Source: Allolobophora icterica (lineage: Eukaryota; Annelida; Clitellata; Crassiclitellata; Lumbricidae). Taken from it: a stretch of 64,000 nt of DNA. Under the pieces are notes generated by a model. That model ran no database searches, had not been told where the DNA came from, and saw nothing but the letters and a program-made list of their open reading frames with translations. The first letter of the stretch is position 1; each line of letters starts with the position of its first letter. Of this stretch, positions 21,691 through 32,500 are shown piece after piece. Both the position numbers and the translations under genes were made by a program. The DNA is taken from NCBI GenBank assembly GCA_963556255.1, contig OY744604.1, positions 75,920,736-75,984,735 of the forward strand. The letters are read 5' to 3'.

Positions 21691-21925
21691 GCCTAGTCAA
21701 ACTATTTACGAACTATTTAAATAATATTTAAATAACACTATTTACTATTTAACTAAGATCCAACACTGACAGTAGTAATGCGTGTTATAATTATACTGCT
21801 TAGATGCATGCACACCAAAGTGCGGTTATGCAGTTGGTATAATAAAGAATATATATACATACTTTCTTACCTACTTCCTTAATTAACCACTTACTTAATA
21901 CGAAATGTTGGACCTGAACGACTTG

Positions 21926-21950
21926 TGACGTCACAGTTTCGAGACGTCAT
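21926..21950 (+). promoter_or_regulatory. Paired CRE-like sites upstream of F-box gene A
   Basis: A perfect TGACGTCA at 21926-21933 and GACGTCAT at 21943-21950, about 190-200 bp before the ATG at 22133. In copy B the same positions read TGACGTAA (29342) and GACGTCAT (29359). Consensus matching suggests a CREB/ATF-bound promoter element. No TATA box is evident and the transcription start is unknown. Confidence 0.35.
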
Positions 21951-22132
21951 AATTCCTGTTAAGGCGTCGTTTCTGTATTTAAACTTTTGTCGTAGGCGGT
22001 TTAATTCTGCAATCGCACACAGTTTGAATTTGTTTTTTAAATACCGACAATCGATAGGAGTGTCCTTGAACATTGATGTTGATTGTCACTAAAGACGACA
22101 TCTGTGCTTCTGCAAAACTCAGCATTTAAGAT

Positions 22133-25100
22133 ATGTCGAAGAAACGAACATCACCTGAATTCAGCGATGGCGAGCAAACGAATGCAGGCTCAGATTGTAA
22201 GTTAATACAAGAGAGTATTTAACAGTAGGCTTTATAACTAGCGATTTCTCGTTTCAACGACTCAATCAGCACTCATTTTTTCCGGAACACTTGGTAGTGC
22301 TAGTCAGAACTACACAGCTAATTCCTAGCACATTTTCCATCTGTTTATATATAATTTAATAACGTATAGGACTATAGGTACACGAGACGATCAGCGCTGT
22401 GCGTGGTTAAACTACAAATCCTCATAATACTGCAATACAATTACTTGTCTCGATTGTGGCATAGAATTCTATACATCAGTTGTACTTAGGAGTAATTGCA
22501 TTCTTTCTCTTGTAGCAGTATTCCAACAAGATGAGAATGCTAAACGTTCAAAGCTGACGTTGTTGAATGATACAACGGTAAGCTACATTGTCTTATAGGC
22601 CGACATGTTATATCCTGTTTCTCGAGTCAAAACAGTTTCATCAGAACTGTAAAGAATGCAGACTGTACACAAAGACACCATTTCATCTATTAAATGGGTC
22701 ACGCCCAAGAAAAAGTCGACTATACAGTCCACAGCGGTCTTAAGCAATGTATTATTTTATCGATCCCGATTTTTCATAATTTATGTTGCTTTTCTTATGT
22801 GAATCTGCTGTTGCGGCTCTCTACACTGAACGAAACCTATGTAGCTACCTTGTCACTAAGCAATGCAATCTTCGAAGGAATCTGCATGGTCAAAATTGGT
22901 CTTCAACAGTAAATAATTGGAAATAATCTTCATGACTTATAGGCCCAATATCGCAAAAAGAGGAAGTTTTCAAGTTGATTACTAATTCGAAGCAAAAAAC
23001 AGTTGGCCTAGATAGATGCGACCTGCTTAGGACTACTAGCACACTTGTTGACTTCTGGATACGCCACTTAACTAGCGTCAACTGTAAAATTAAAAGGATT
23101 TCCTATGATGCTGAGTCTATTTCGTATTCACGTTTTAAATGACCTCAACATGTGAACGTAAGTTGATGCTCGAAAACATCCTTTATTTGGATTTCTGTGG
23201 TGTTTACGGGTCTGAAAGAGCCTTCCATTCTGTTGATTTTATGCTGTAGCTGCAAGATCTACCGTACGAGCTATTTGAGTGCATCCTCATTAAAGCCGTA
23301 GTTATGGAAGTGACAAATATGACGCTGGACAAAAGTCTGTGGAAGGAGAAGGCAGATCTTGTGATAAGTAGACTCAGAACTGTCTGCTCGCAATGGAGCG
23401 ACATTCTTGGGACCAACTTCTTCCGAAATGAACTCCACAGGACTCTAGACGGTTAGTTCATTAATGATAAAAAGTCGCTTAATTTGATGGGTGCTATAAA
23501 CGAGGAACTGAAAATGGAAGCAATTCTGTCAATGCGTTACGCTAGCAAGAGAATTCAGATTGCCAAAACGCCATCCGTATTCATAAAGTGTTCGGCATAT
23601 ATATTGTCGTCCATAATTCTTAATATTATGCTTTATCTTTATGTTTAATATTAATCCAGCACACGTGAATCTTTTCAGTTTTAACCAGCTTAGTTGTCGC
23701 ATCCTTCCCTAGCAGTGTATTTCTAACGTCCAAATCTTCACTTTTTCAACCTTTCTTAATGTCCACTTTTCATAGGCATAATAGGCTATGCCGAAAATGC
23801 ATGTTCTTTATAGTTTTTAACTCGGTTTCACTGAAACTCTTAACAAAGTGTGAGCTTGCAAATCTGGATGCGACTCCGTTTTTTTGGGAACTGCGTGTAT
23901 ACAAGAGTTCTCCAGTGGAGACATTCTTGGTTATCTGCGCATTTCGGCTAACTAATAAACCCGTTATTCTGACTGAAATTTGGCGCCATTTTTCCTAGCA
24001 AGTGCGCAGTCTTTTGTGAGGGCGCTTTTAAAAGTTTCTGCGCGCATACCTGACCACACACGAACAAAAAACATATTTTTAAACGCTAGGCACACACGTT
24101 ATCTTTGAAAGGATTAGGCATTAGATCTACAATAAATTCTTCATCGCAACCGCCAGCATCAAACCTAACACCACAAACCACCAACACAACCCACAACCAC
24201 AAACCACCACCGTTAACACAACAAACTGCCACCAACACCACAAACCACCACTACCAATTACATCTAAAAGAACCACCGTCGTCACCACCAGTTTAATTTT
24301 CAATTTTGTACGTTAGGTTGTCATCAACGAATACATTACTCATAACTGTAATCGGCTGACGTTTTATTACAGAGGTTTTATATAGCGCCCCTTCAGGTTA
24401 TCTACTGAGGAGAGCTCCCAGTCCAACACCGATCAAACAAGAAAGTTTTAAGGCAAGAGTGGAACAGAGAAGAGCAATCGATTGGGGTCAGGCGCAGCAC
24501 TACTGGAAGGCAATTCCAGGTCGCTGGGCCAGAGACAGAGAAGTCACGGTGTTGCTGGATAGCAGTCCGCGCCAGTGCATATTTTAAGGAATTTAGACCT
24601 GGGTTTAGTTCATGACCTTTTTTATAACTCGTCTCCCTAGAAAGTTTATGACCCTTTTTTAGGAATTCCTCTCCAGAAGAACTTGATGTCCTTTTTTAGG
24701 CATTCATCTCCCGAAAAAGTTGATGATCTTTTTGGGGGAATTTCTGATTTTACTACTGGGGCAAATCTTTAAACTCCTGCAACATTTGTCCCACTAGTTA
24801 TACTTTAAACGTACATTGCCTGGGACAAATCAGCCTAACTACTGGGACAAATCCTAAGACTACTGGGGCATTTGTCCCACTAGTTATACAGTTAAAATAT
24901 GCCCTGGTTCGCGCATGGGGGACATGGAGCTCAGCCTGCGCTGAAGAGCGAAGTAAACCACTACGCTGGACAGCTACAGTGGACCCGAAAAGTTCCCGGA
25001 GGTAAGTGGGAGCGAAACCCTCAAGGCACCGCCGAACCAAAGCAGACACCCGATAAACAATGCGCTGCGAGTAGGGGAGCCAGTGGAGCACCTCCCGCAT

Positions 25101-26678
25101 GTACTCCGAGACCCGGCCAAACTTTGGGATGCGACCCACCAGCCGGACAGCCGGACAGCCGTGCGCAGAACCCGATTGAGTCACCTCATCCGGCTGGTTG
25201 GAAGTCCATCAAATATGTCGCTACAACAATCGAGGCGGGAGACCACAAAAGCATGGACGAGTGTAGATGCTGAACTAGGAGAGAGGGTGTGAGATATGAC
25301 CCTGAGTTGTCGCAGCTGGTAATAACAGCAGCGGCAGAGGAGATTAATATGTTGGACAAATGAGGTCAGGAAGGTGAAATGCGGGTATTCCTTGGCAAGG
25401 GACCTAAAGTGTTCCCTCGTTCCTGTGTGTTTGCGATTAATGCAGTCGGGCATTAGATTTCTGCAGAGTGGTATTATTGAAGAACAGATTTGCTCGACTT
25501 CATTGATTGGAAGAAATCCAGTCATTAATTTCCTCGTAATCTGTTCACTTATGTTGCGTTCGATTCGGAATGCTACTGATTAACGGCATAAATTAATACC
25601 GTGTGCAAGTTTTAAGTGTCAAGTTATATGACCATAACTGTACAAAAGTGCACATTCTACTTCACACTTGAAGTACAGTTTATACGGACAGTCCACTTTG
25701 TAAATAGTTTTTCCACATAAAGATGCATGTATGTATTTTAGAAGTTTCTTTCGCTGTTTGAGAAAATATGTGAATCATTTTTCATTATTTTGCGCAATTT
25801 GTGTAACAGAGTAACAATTCTTTACAGCTCTGAAGACGACTCATGTGGAAGTTTTGCATCGGTCTCCGATCCAGTCATACGTCTACAAAGTGACTACAAT
25901 GAAAGATGAAATATTTATGCTCTGCGGACAAGCGAAAATTATTGTTTACGACCGCAACAATCTGGCAAAGGTGAAAGATGTCATCCCGCTACCAGAAATT
26001 ATAAGGCCGAAGGACATAGCAGCTTGCAGCGTGTCAAACTGCCTATATATATTAAACAAAAAACCGTATAGTCACGTTTCAATCTTGCGCATTGCGAGAG
26101 ACGATGGACACCAGTTTAAAATTTCAACATTGATAAGTGACATGTTGTTGCCAAATCCTACTCTTTCCGTAAATTCCAATGGTAGCTTAATCCTTTCAAG
26201 GTGGTCAAGATGCACAAGGAGGAGCGATTCATCTCCCGTCATAAGCACATATAATGCGAATGGTTCCTTGCAGCATGAAATGAAGTTGTCCTCAGATTTC
26301 TCCTCCTTCGACGCCATTATCCCAAAATCAAATGGAAACCTTCTCTTGGTTGCAAGTAATGATCGAAAGCAAACAAAATTAACGGAGGTCGATGTGGATG
26401 GCACTGTTCTACGCCAATATCAGTCGTCACTTTGTGCATCTACGCATGTTTGTTATACAGACATTTATGGACACGTGTTGCTATACGGTACTCTCCGTAC
26501 TGAATGGAGAAACAGAATCGAGTTTTTAGATTCTGAATTTAAACTCCTGGATTTTCCTTTTTCGAAGCTGTTTGAGGACCAATATTATTCGCGTGAATTC
26601 CACTACAATAGCGAGAGAAATGAGGTAGTTTCTACTGTCTATGATGCTTTTACTATCTTCCGTTTTACAAAAGCATAA
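22133..26678 (+). CDS. F-box-like / NHL-type beta-propeller protein, copy A (four exons)
   Basis: Exons 22133-22196, 22516-22577, 23250-23451 and 25828-26678, all with GT..AG borders. Phases fit (64 + 62 + 202 + 851 nt), giving about 392 aa. The leader is basic and Ser-rich (MSKKRTSPEFSDGEQ; ENAKRSKLTLL), perhaps nuclear. Exon 3 reads LQDLPYELFECILIKAV, then after about 20 residues ISRLRTVCSQWSDIL; this fits the F-box pattern LP-x-EL-x-x-x-IL ... VC-x-x-W, with an unusually long middle. Exon 4 reads like NHL/TRIM-type propeller blades: SNCLYILNK, SNGSLILSRW, EVDVDGTVLRQYQSS, THVCYTDIYGHVLL, NRIEFLDSEFKLLDF. F-box proteins usually recruit substrates to SCF ubiquitin ligases; that role is inference. 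AATAAA lies at 26847. Confidence 0.7.
24375..25530 (-). pseudogene. CR1-like LINE fragment, shared by units A and B
   Basis: The minus strand contains 'CYYQLRQLRVISHTLSPSSA', 'LVHAFVVSRLDCCSDIFDGL', then 'VLHWLPYSQRIVYRVSALV' and 'FAPTYLRELF', a decayed RT thumb plus C-terminus. The 3' end (low coordinate) starts TATAGCGCCCCTTCAGG, the conserved CR1 3' hairpin. Unit B has the orthologous piece (31880-32640), so this insertion predates the duplication. In A it is split by the MITE at 24573-24906. Confidence 0.7.
24573..24906. mobile_element. hAT-type MITE, 334 bp, inserted after the A/B duplication
   Basis: Ends CAGTGCATATTTTAA and TTAAAATATGCCCTG. Flanks GTCCGCGC (24565-24572) and GTTCGCGC (24907-24914) form an 8-bp duplication with one mismatch. 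Unit B has the uninterrupted site AGCAGTCCGCGCGCGGGGAC at about 32072. The interior repeats ACTACTGGGACAAAT and GATGACCTTTTTTAGGAATT-like units. Relatives occur at 15438 and around 19950-20350. Confidence 0.85.
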
Positions 26679-26846
26679 ACCACGCCAATGTATGTTGACG
26701 AAATGGACAGTTTGTATTAAATAGCTTCGATGTTTCATGTAATTATCGTATACCTTAGTAACTATTGCTCTAATTTTGTAGAACTGTGTTGAAATACTTA
26801 TTCTGTTTGAGACGTTCATTGAGGATTCGTTTAGACAAATACTTCA

Positions 26847-26852
26847 AATAAA
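26847..26852 (+). terminator. Polyadenylation signal of F-box gene A
   Basis: AATAAA about 170 nt after the stop codon, conserved at 33977-33982 in copy B with the same context (ACTTC(A/G)AATAAAAAGAATTT). Confidence 0.55.
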
Positions 26853-26906
26853 AAGAATTTCGTTTTTATTTGCTTCAGGCGTCTGATTTTAACAAATTCT
26901 GCTCTG

Positions 26907-27163
26907 CATGTCTTTACCTCTGTGTGTCTTTACCTTTGTGTATCCTTGCTTCTGTGTGTTTTCACCTCTGCGTGTCTTTACCTCTGCATGTCTTTACCTC
27001 TGTTTGTCTTTACCTCTGTGTGTCTTTACCTCTGCATGTCTTTACCTCTGTTTGTCTTTACCTCTGTTTGTCTTTACCTCTGTGTGTCTTTACCTCTGTG
27101 TGTCTTTACCTCTGTGTGTCTTTACATCTGTGTGTCTTTACCTCTGTGTGTATTTTCCTTACT
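26907..27163 (+). repeat. 16-bp minisatellite, about 16 copies
   Basis: Unit GTCTTTACCTCTGTGT with variants (GCAT, GTTT, ATCTG). Sixteen is not a multiple of three and the unit has no stop in any forward frame, which explains the three overlapping Leu/Cys/Val/Ser frames. It lies 55 bp after the gene A polyadenylation signal and is absent from unit B, so it expanded after duplication. Confidence 0.9.
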
Positions 27164-27876
27164 ATAATTTGTGATATAGGATGGTGCATTATGCACGAAC
27201 CCAGTGTTCTGTTAATATATGATCAAGAATAAAGTAGGCATTTTCACTAGTACGCAAAATTCGGAATAAAAATGTTTAAAATTGAATAAGTAATTGTAGT
27301 TGTAATAGGAAATTTATATTGCGACTCTTCAAGAGAGACATTTTCTAAGATACCGTGTGCTTATGCCCGGACGAGATGAAAATCTGTTGCGTTACCAAAT
27401 CAATTCATGCCAAACACTTACTTAAAAAATTATTATTTGCACACAATTAGAGGTTTTGATGGTAGGGTTCGAACGAACTTCTGAAGACCATAAAGAAACT
27501 ACTAACCTACTCGACAATTTGGCGCTATCATTCCACTGTCTTCCGTGACACTTGCTCAGCTGTAATGACGAGACGTAACCGTTCCAGATAATTATGTTAA
27601 AAATAAATATCAAAGGTGTTGATTTTAAGATTTCTATACGGATGCGTTGTTTCCTGGTCGGTTGTGCTCCATTTTACAGTGTCATCATTATCTTGTCGCC
27701 GATCACTTCTGTGTTCTTCAACACAATGTCATAGCAATCTGGTTGTTCAGTATTCACTTGTATACGATAAATGCAACGCAGTGGCATGCCAATTAGGCCT
27801 ACTCTAAAACAGGCTTCCACGCAATAAGCAACACCGTCCATTTCTCTTCATATCGCAAGCGGCTGAAGACCATTCT

Positions 27877-27987
27877 TGCTTAGTTGCTGTTTAACGACGC
27901 TGTGCATATCGAAGATGATTAGCGTCGCCCTCCTCCTTTCTCCAGGCTTGGGACTGGCACTGTCAGAGGACGAACAGTGGCGGAGTT
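27877..27987 (-). mobile_element. Short LINE/SINE 3' end of the I/Nimb type, B-specific
   Basis: Flanked by a perfect 15-bp duplication GCTGAAGACCATTCT (27862-27876 and 27988-28002). On the minus strand it ends in CATCTTCGATATGCACAGCG, then TCGTTAAACAGC, close to the 3' end of the full-length LINE (CATCGTCGTTATGACGGCGT, then CGTTAAATAAAC). Unit A has the empty site. It is probably a 5'-truncated LINE or a SINE using the same tail. Confidence 0.7.
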
Positions 27988-28002
27988 GCTGAAGACCATT
28001 CT

Positions 28003-28789
28003 GTTCGATCATAGTCTTATGTAGTCGAATCGGGAGTAGGTCTACTTCTGGTGAGTTTTCTGAGGAATCGCTCTATGAATAAGTAGTTACAATTACAATT
28101 AATTATAATAGTAGTCAGTGTTTAATAGGCAAGGTGACTATTAAAATAGAATAGTAAATACAGGAAACTATTTAAACAGGATTTAAAACAGTAAATATAT
28201 GCGTACCATTACAAATACCACACGACTATGATTTTAGAAACTATTTAGATATTATCGGTTTCAGTTACAGATAATTGTTTAGAAGTTTTTGCAATTTTCT
28301 ACCAACTTTGAGTTAGAGCAACTGTTCAAATGTTTCCTCGGATGAGCGATTCCTTTTCTTGGTGAGAATTAAGGTTGCATTACTACCTAGCCTCTCAACT
28401 GGAGCATAGCTGCACAGGATGGAATTTAAATTTATTCTCTAAAGGTACAGCTGGTTTTCTATCTACTATGTAATAAATAATAAACAAGTACATAGGTCTC
28501 CTATTTAAATACTACTTCACCAGGTCCTTCTACATAACTATTTTTAAAAAATGAAGCAATCGTAATCGTAATATCCAAACTTCTAAAGCGTCACTCGAAG
28601 GCTAGGCGCAAGGCACCAGCCTAATCACGATCGCTACGTAAAATCAGAGGACTTCCTCCAGCAAGTAGTCCAGAAGAGGTTCGAGTCCGGTTGCCAGAAG
28701 GCCAAATCAAATCATAGGGAGTTTCCAGAGAGTAGTTTAAGAGGTCCGAGTCCGGTTTCCAGGGACCAGATCAAGAGAGGAGGCAGAGT
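28003..28789. other. Duplicated 5' flank of gene B, non-coding
   Basis: Aligns with about 20150-21130 of unit A minus its insertions (GTTTCAGTTACAGATAATTG, CGGATGAGCGATTCCTTTTC, GTACATAGGTCTCCTATTTA). No open frame of note. Confidence 0.6.
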
Positions 28790-29180
28790 AGCTGTTAAGG
28801 CGAGTGTCGTTTATGGCGAGAATAATAATTATTTGAAGGTGGAGGCTCAGATGAGTAATTGTATAGGACTATTCGAAGGTGAGACTCAGTCGCGAGTGCA
28901 AAGTGCGATGGTAGTAGATAGAGGAACATGAGGAGGAGGATGGAGGACGGGTTGCAATGATGATCGCGGAACGGCAGAATCTGCGGAATTCATGGGAAGA
29001 TCATTCCAGAGGCGTGGTGTTGTGTTGGATACGGCTCGGTTGGAGAACTTGAGATGAGTAGTAATTGGGGGTCGAGAAAGACTATGATATGAGGATGATC
29101 GGGTTGAGCGAGTTGCCTGGGTGGTGAAGAGATCGCGGAGGTACTTGGACTGGGAATATTTCAGCACGTTGTAGGGTGGT
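28790..29180 (-). pseudogene. CR1-like C-terminal fragment, B-specific
   Basis: Minus-strand reading 'YSQSKYLRDLFTTQATRSTR', then 'LKFSNRAVSNTTPRLWNDLP'. Same family as 2720-3252, with the shared 3' region AAGGCGAGTGTCGTTTATGG. Absent from unit A, where a different LINE piece occupies the area. Confidence 0.7.
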
Positions 29181-29593
29181 TATAATTATGAACCATTTAA
29201 ATAATATATAAGTAACAGTAGTTACTAATTAACTAGTATCTAACACTGATAGTATTGCGATTGTGCAATTGGTAAAATAAAGAATATACTTACTTCCTTA
29301 TTTACTTACTTAAAACGAAATGTTGGACCTGGCCGACTGTGTGACGTAACAGATTCGAGACGTCATAATTCGTGTGAAAGCTTCGTTTCTGTAGAAGCTA
29401 ATAATTTATTAAAACTTTTGTCGTAGGCGGTTTACTTTTGCAATCGCAAAGAGTTTGAATTTGCTAATCTCGCTAGACTTTTCAGCAAAATTATGCCCGC
29501 AATCGATACGAGTGTCCTTGAACATTGATGCTGATTGTGACTACAGACGATAAAATTCTGTTCTTCTGCAGATCTCAGCATTTAGCCTGAGAC

Positions 29594-32500
29594 ATGTGGA
29601 AGAAACGAACATCACCTGAATTCAACGATGAGGAGCAAACGAATGAAGGCTCAGATTGTAAGTTAATAGGCCTACAAGAAAGTATTTAATAGTAGACTTT
29701 ATAGTTGTTTCTCGTTTCAGCGACTCATTAAGCCCTCACCTTTTTCGGAAAACTTGGTAGTGCTAGTCAGAACTACATAGCAAATTCTTAGCACAGTTTT
29801 CCATCGAATTATATATAATTCAGTAACGTGCGGGTACACGAGACGATCAGCGCTGTGCATGATTAAACTACACAGCCTCGTAATACTGCAAAGCAATTAC
29901 TTGTCTCGATTGTGGCATAGAATTCTATACAACATTATTAATTGCACTTCTTTCTCTTATAGTGGTATTCCAGCAAGATGAGAATGCTAAACGTGCAAAG
30001 CTCGCGTCGTTGACTGATACAACGGTAAGCCACATTATCTTAAAATGCATGATATAAATATTCTGAATGAATTTGTGAATTGCTTGAATAGTGTGATTCA
30101 TAGGGCGACATACAGTTTCATCAGCACTCTAAATAATGCAGACTTTGCACAGACACCACCTTATCTATAAAATGCATTCCCAAGAAAAATAGACTATACA
30201 GCCGACAAACGTCTTATCGATCCCCGGTTGTTTTCATAGTATAGCCTATGTTGCGCTCGTTATGTGATTTTGTCATTGCAGCTCTCAACATCGAACGAAA
30301 TCTATGTAGCTACCTTGTCAGTAAGCAATGCAATCTTCGAAGGAATCTGGTCAAAACTGGTCGAAAACAGTAAATAATTGGAATTAATCTTCATGACTTT
30401 AAGCCCAATATCGCAAAAAAGGAAGCTTTCAGGCTGATTACTAATTCGAAGTAAAAAAACAGTTGGCCTAGATAGATGCGACCTGCTTAGGACTACTAGC
30501 ACACTTGTTGACTTCTGGATACGCCACCTAACCAGCGTCAACTGTGAAATTAAAAAGATGTCCTATGATGCTGAGTCTATTTCGTCTTCACGGTTTAGAT
30601 TACCTCAACATGTTAACGTAAGTTGATGCTCGAAAACATCCTTTATTTGGATTTCTGTTGTGTTTACGAGTCTTAAGGATCCTTCCATTTTGTTGATTTC
30701 ATGCTGAGAAGTTTTAGTTAAGTGTTTAGACATATTTGATAACTTTTGCTTGTAGCTGCAAGATCTACCGTACGAGCTATTTGAGTGCATCCTCGTTAAA
30801 GCCGTAGTTATGGAAGTGACAAATATGACGCTGGACAAAAGTCTGTGGAAGGAGAAGGCAGATCTTGTGATAAGTAGACTCAGAACTGTCTGTTCCCAAT
30901 GGAGCTACATTCTTGGGACCAACTTCTTCCGAAATGAACTCCACAGGACTCTAGACGGTTAGTTCATTAATAATAAAAAAAAGTCGCTTAATTTGATGGG
31001 TGCTATAAACGATTAACTGAAAATGGAAGCAATTCTGTCAATGCGTTAAGCAAGCACGCGAATTGCCAAAAAACGTCATCCGTATTCATAGAGTGTTCGG
31101 CTGATCTCGTACTTCTAGTATCACGCTTTTATCTTTCTGTTTAATATTAATCCAGCACACGTGATTCTTTTCAGTTTTAACCAGCTTAGTTGTCGCATCC
31201 TTCCCTAGCAATGTATTTCTAATGTCCAAATCTTCGCTCTTTCAGTCTTTCTTAATGTCCACTTCTCATAGGCATAATAGGCTATGCCGTAAATGCATGT
31301 TCTTTATAATTTTTAACTCGGTTTCACTGAAACTCTTAACAAAGTGTGAACTTGCAACTCTGGATGCGGCTCCGTTTATTGGGAACTCCGTGTATGCAAG
31401 AGTTCGTCAGTGGAGACATTCTTGGTTATCTGCGTATTTCGGCTAGCTAATAAACCCGTTATTCTGACTGAAATTTAGCGCCATTTCTTCTAGCAAGTGC
31501 GCAGTCTTTTGTGAGGTACGAAGGGCGCTTTATTAAGTTTCTGCGCGCATACCTGACCACAAACGAACACGCAACATATTTTTAAACGCTAGGCACACAC
31601 GCTAGCTTGAAAGAATTTAGCATTAGATCTACAATAAATTCTTACGTCTTTATCGCAGTCGCCAATACCAAACCTAACACCACAAACCACCAACGCAACC
31701 CACAACCACAGACCCCACCGTTAACACAACAAACTGCCACCAACACCATAAACCAACACTACCATTTACATCTTAAGGAACCACCGTCATCACCACCATT
31801 TTCATTTTCAATTTTGTACGTTAGGTTGTCATCAACGAATACATTACTGATAACTGTAATCGGCGGACATTTTATTACAGAGGTTTTATTTAGCGCCCCT
31901 TCAAGGTTATCTACTGAGGAGAGCTCCCAATCCAACACCGATCAAACAAGAAAGTCTTAAGGCAAGAGTGGAACAGAGAAGAGCAATCGATTGTGGTCAG
32001 GCGCAGCACTACTGGAAGCCAATTCCAGGTCGCTTGGCCAGAGACAGAGAAGACACGTAGTTGCTGGATAGCAGTCCGCGCGCGGGGACAAGGAGCTCGG
32101 CCTGCGCTGCAGAGCGAAGTGAGCCACGACGCTGGACAGAAAAGTTCCCGGAAGCGAGTGGGAGCCAAGCCCTCTAGGCACCGCCGAACACGAACAGAGA
32201 GCCGATGAGCAATATGCTGAGGGTAGGGGAGTCAATGGAGCACCTCACGCATGGTCAAACTTTGGGATGCAACCCAACAGCCGAGCAACCGTGCGTTGGA
32301 CCCGATTAAGGCAACTGAATCGGCATGTTGGAATCCCATCATATACGGCGCTACAATAAGCGAGGCGGGAGACCACAAAAGCATGGACAAGTGTAGATGC
32401 TGAACTAGGAGAGAGGGTCCGAGATATGACCCTGAGTTGTCGCAGATGGTAGTAACAGCTGCGGCAGAGGAGATTTATGTGTTGGACAAATGTAAGCTCC

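Larger units (their letters stand above)
20066..27610 (+). repeat. Segmental duplication, unit A
   Basis: Paralogous to unit B (27815-34560). Shared landmarks in order: AGCGGCTGAAGACCATT, exons 1-4 of the F-box/propeller gene, an ACC-rich stretch (24105/31607), a minus-strand CR1 fragment, the 3' UTR and a downstream flank ending in an AATTGTAATGACGAGACGTAACC-like region. Unit-specific insertions are a MITE (24573), a 20148-20505 element, a LINE piece (21306) and a 16-bp minisatellite in A, and a LINE 3' end (27877) and a CR1 piece (28790) in B. Confidence 0.85.

Noticed and set aside
26870..27232. Leu/Cys/Val/Ser-rich proteins of 81-120 aa
   Set aside because: Three frames of a 16-bp minisatellite without forward stops.
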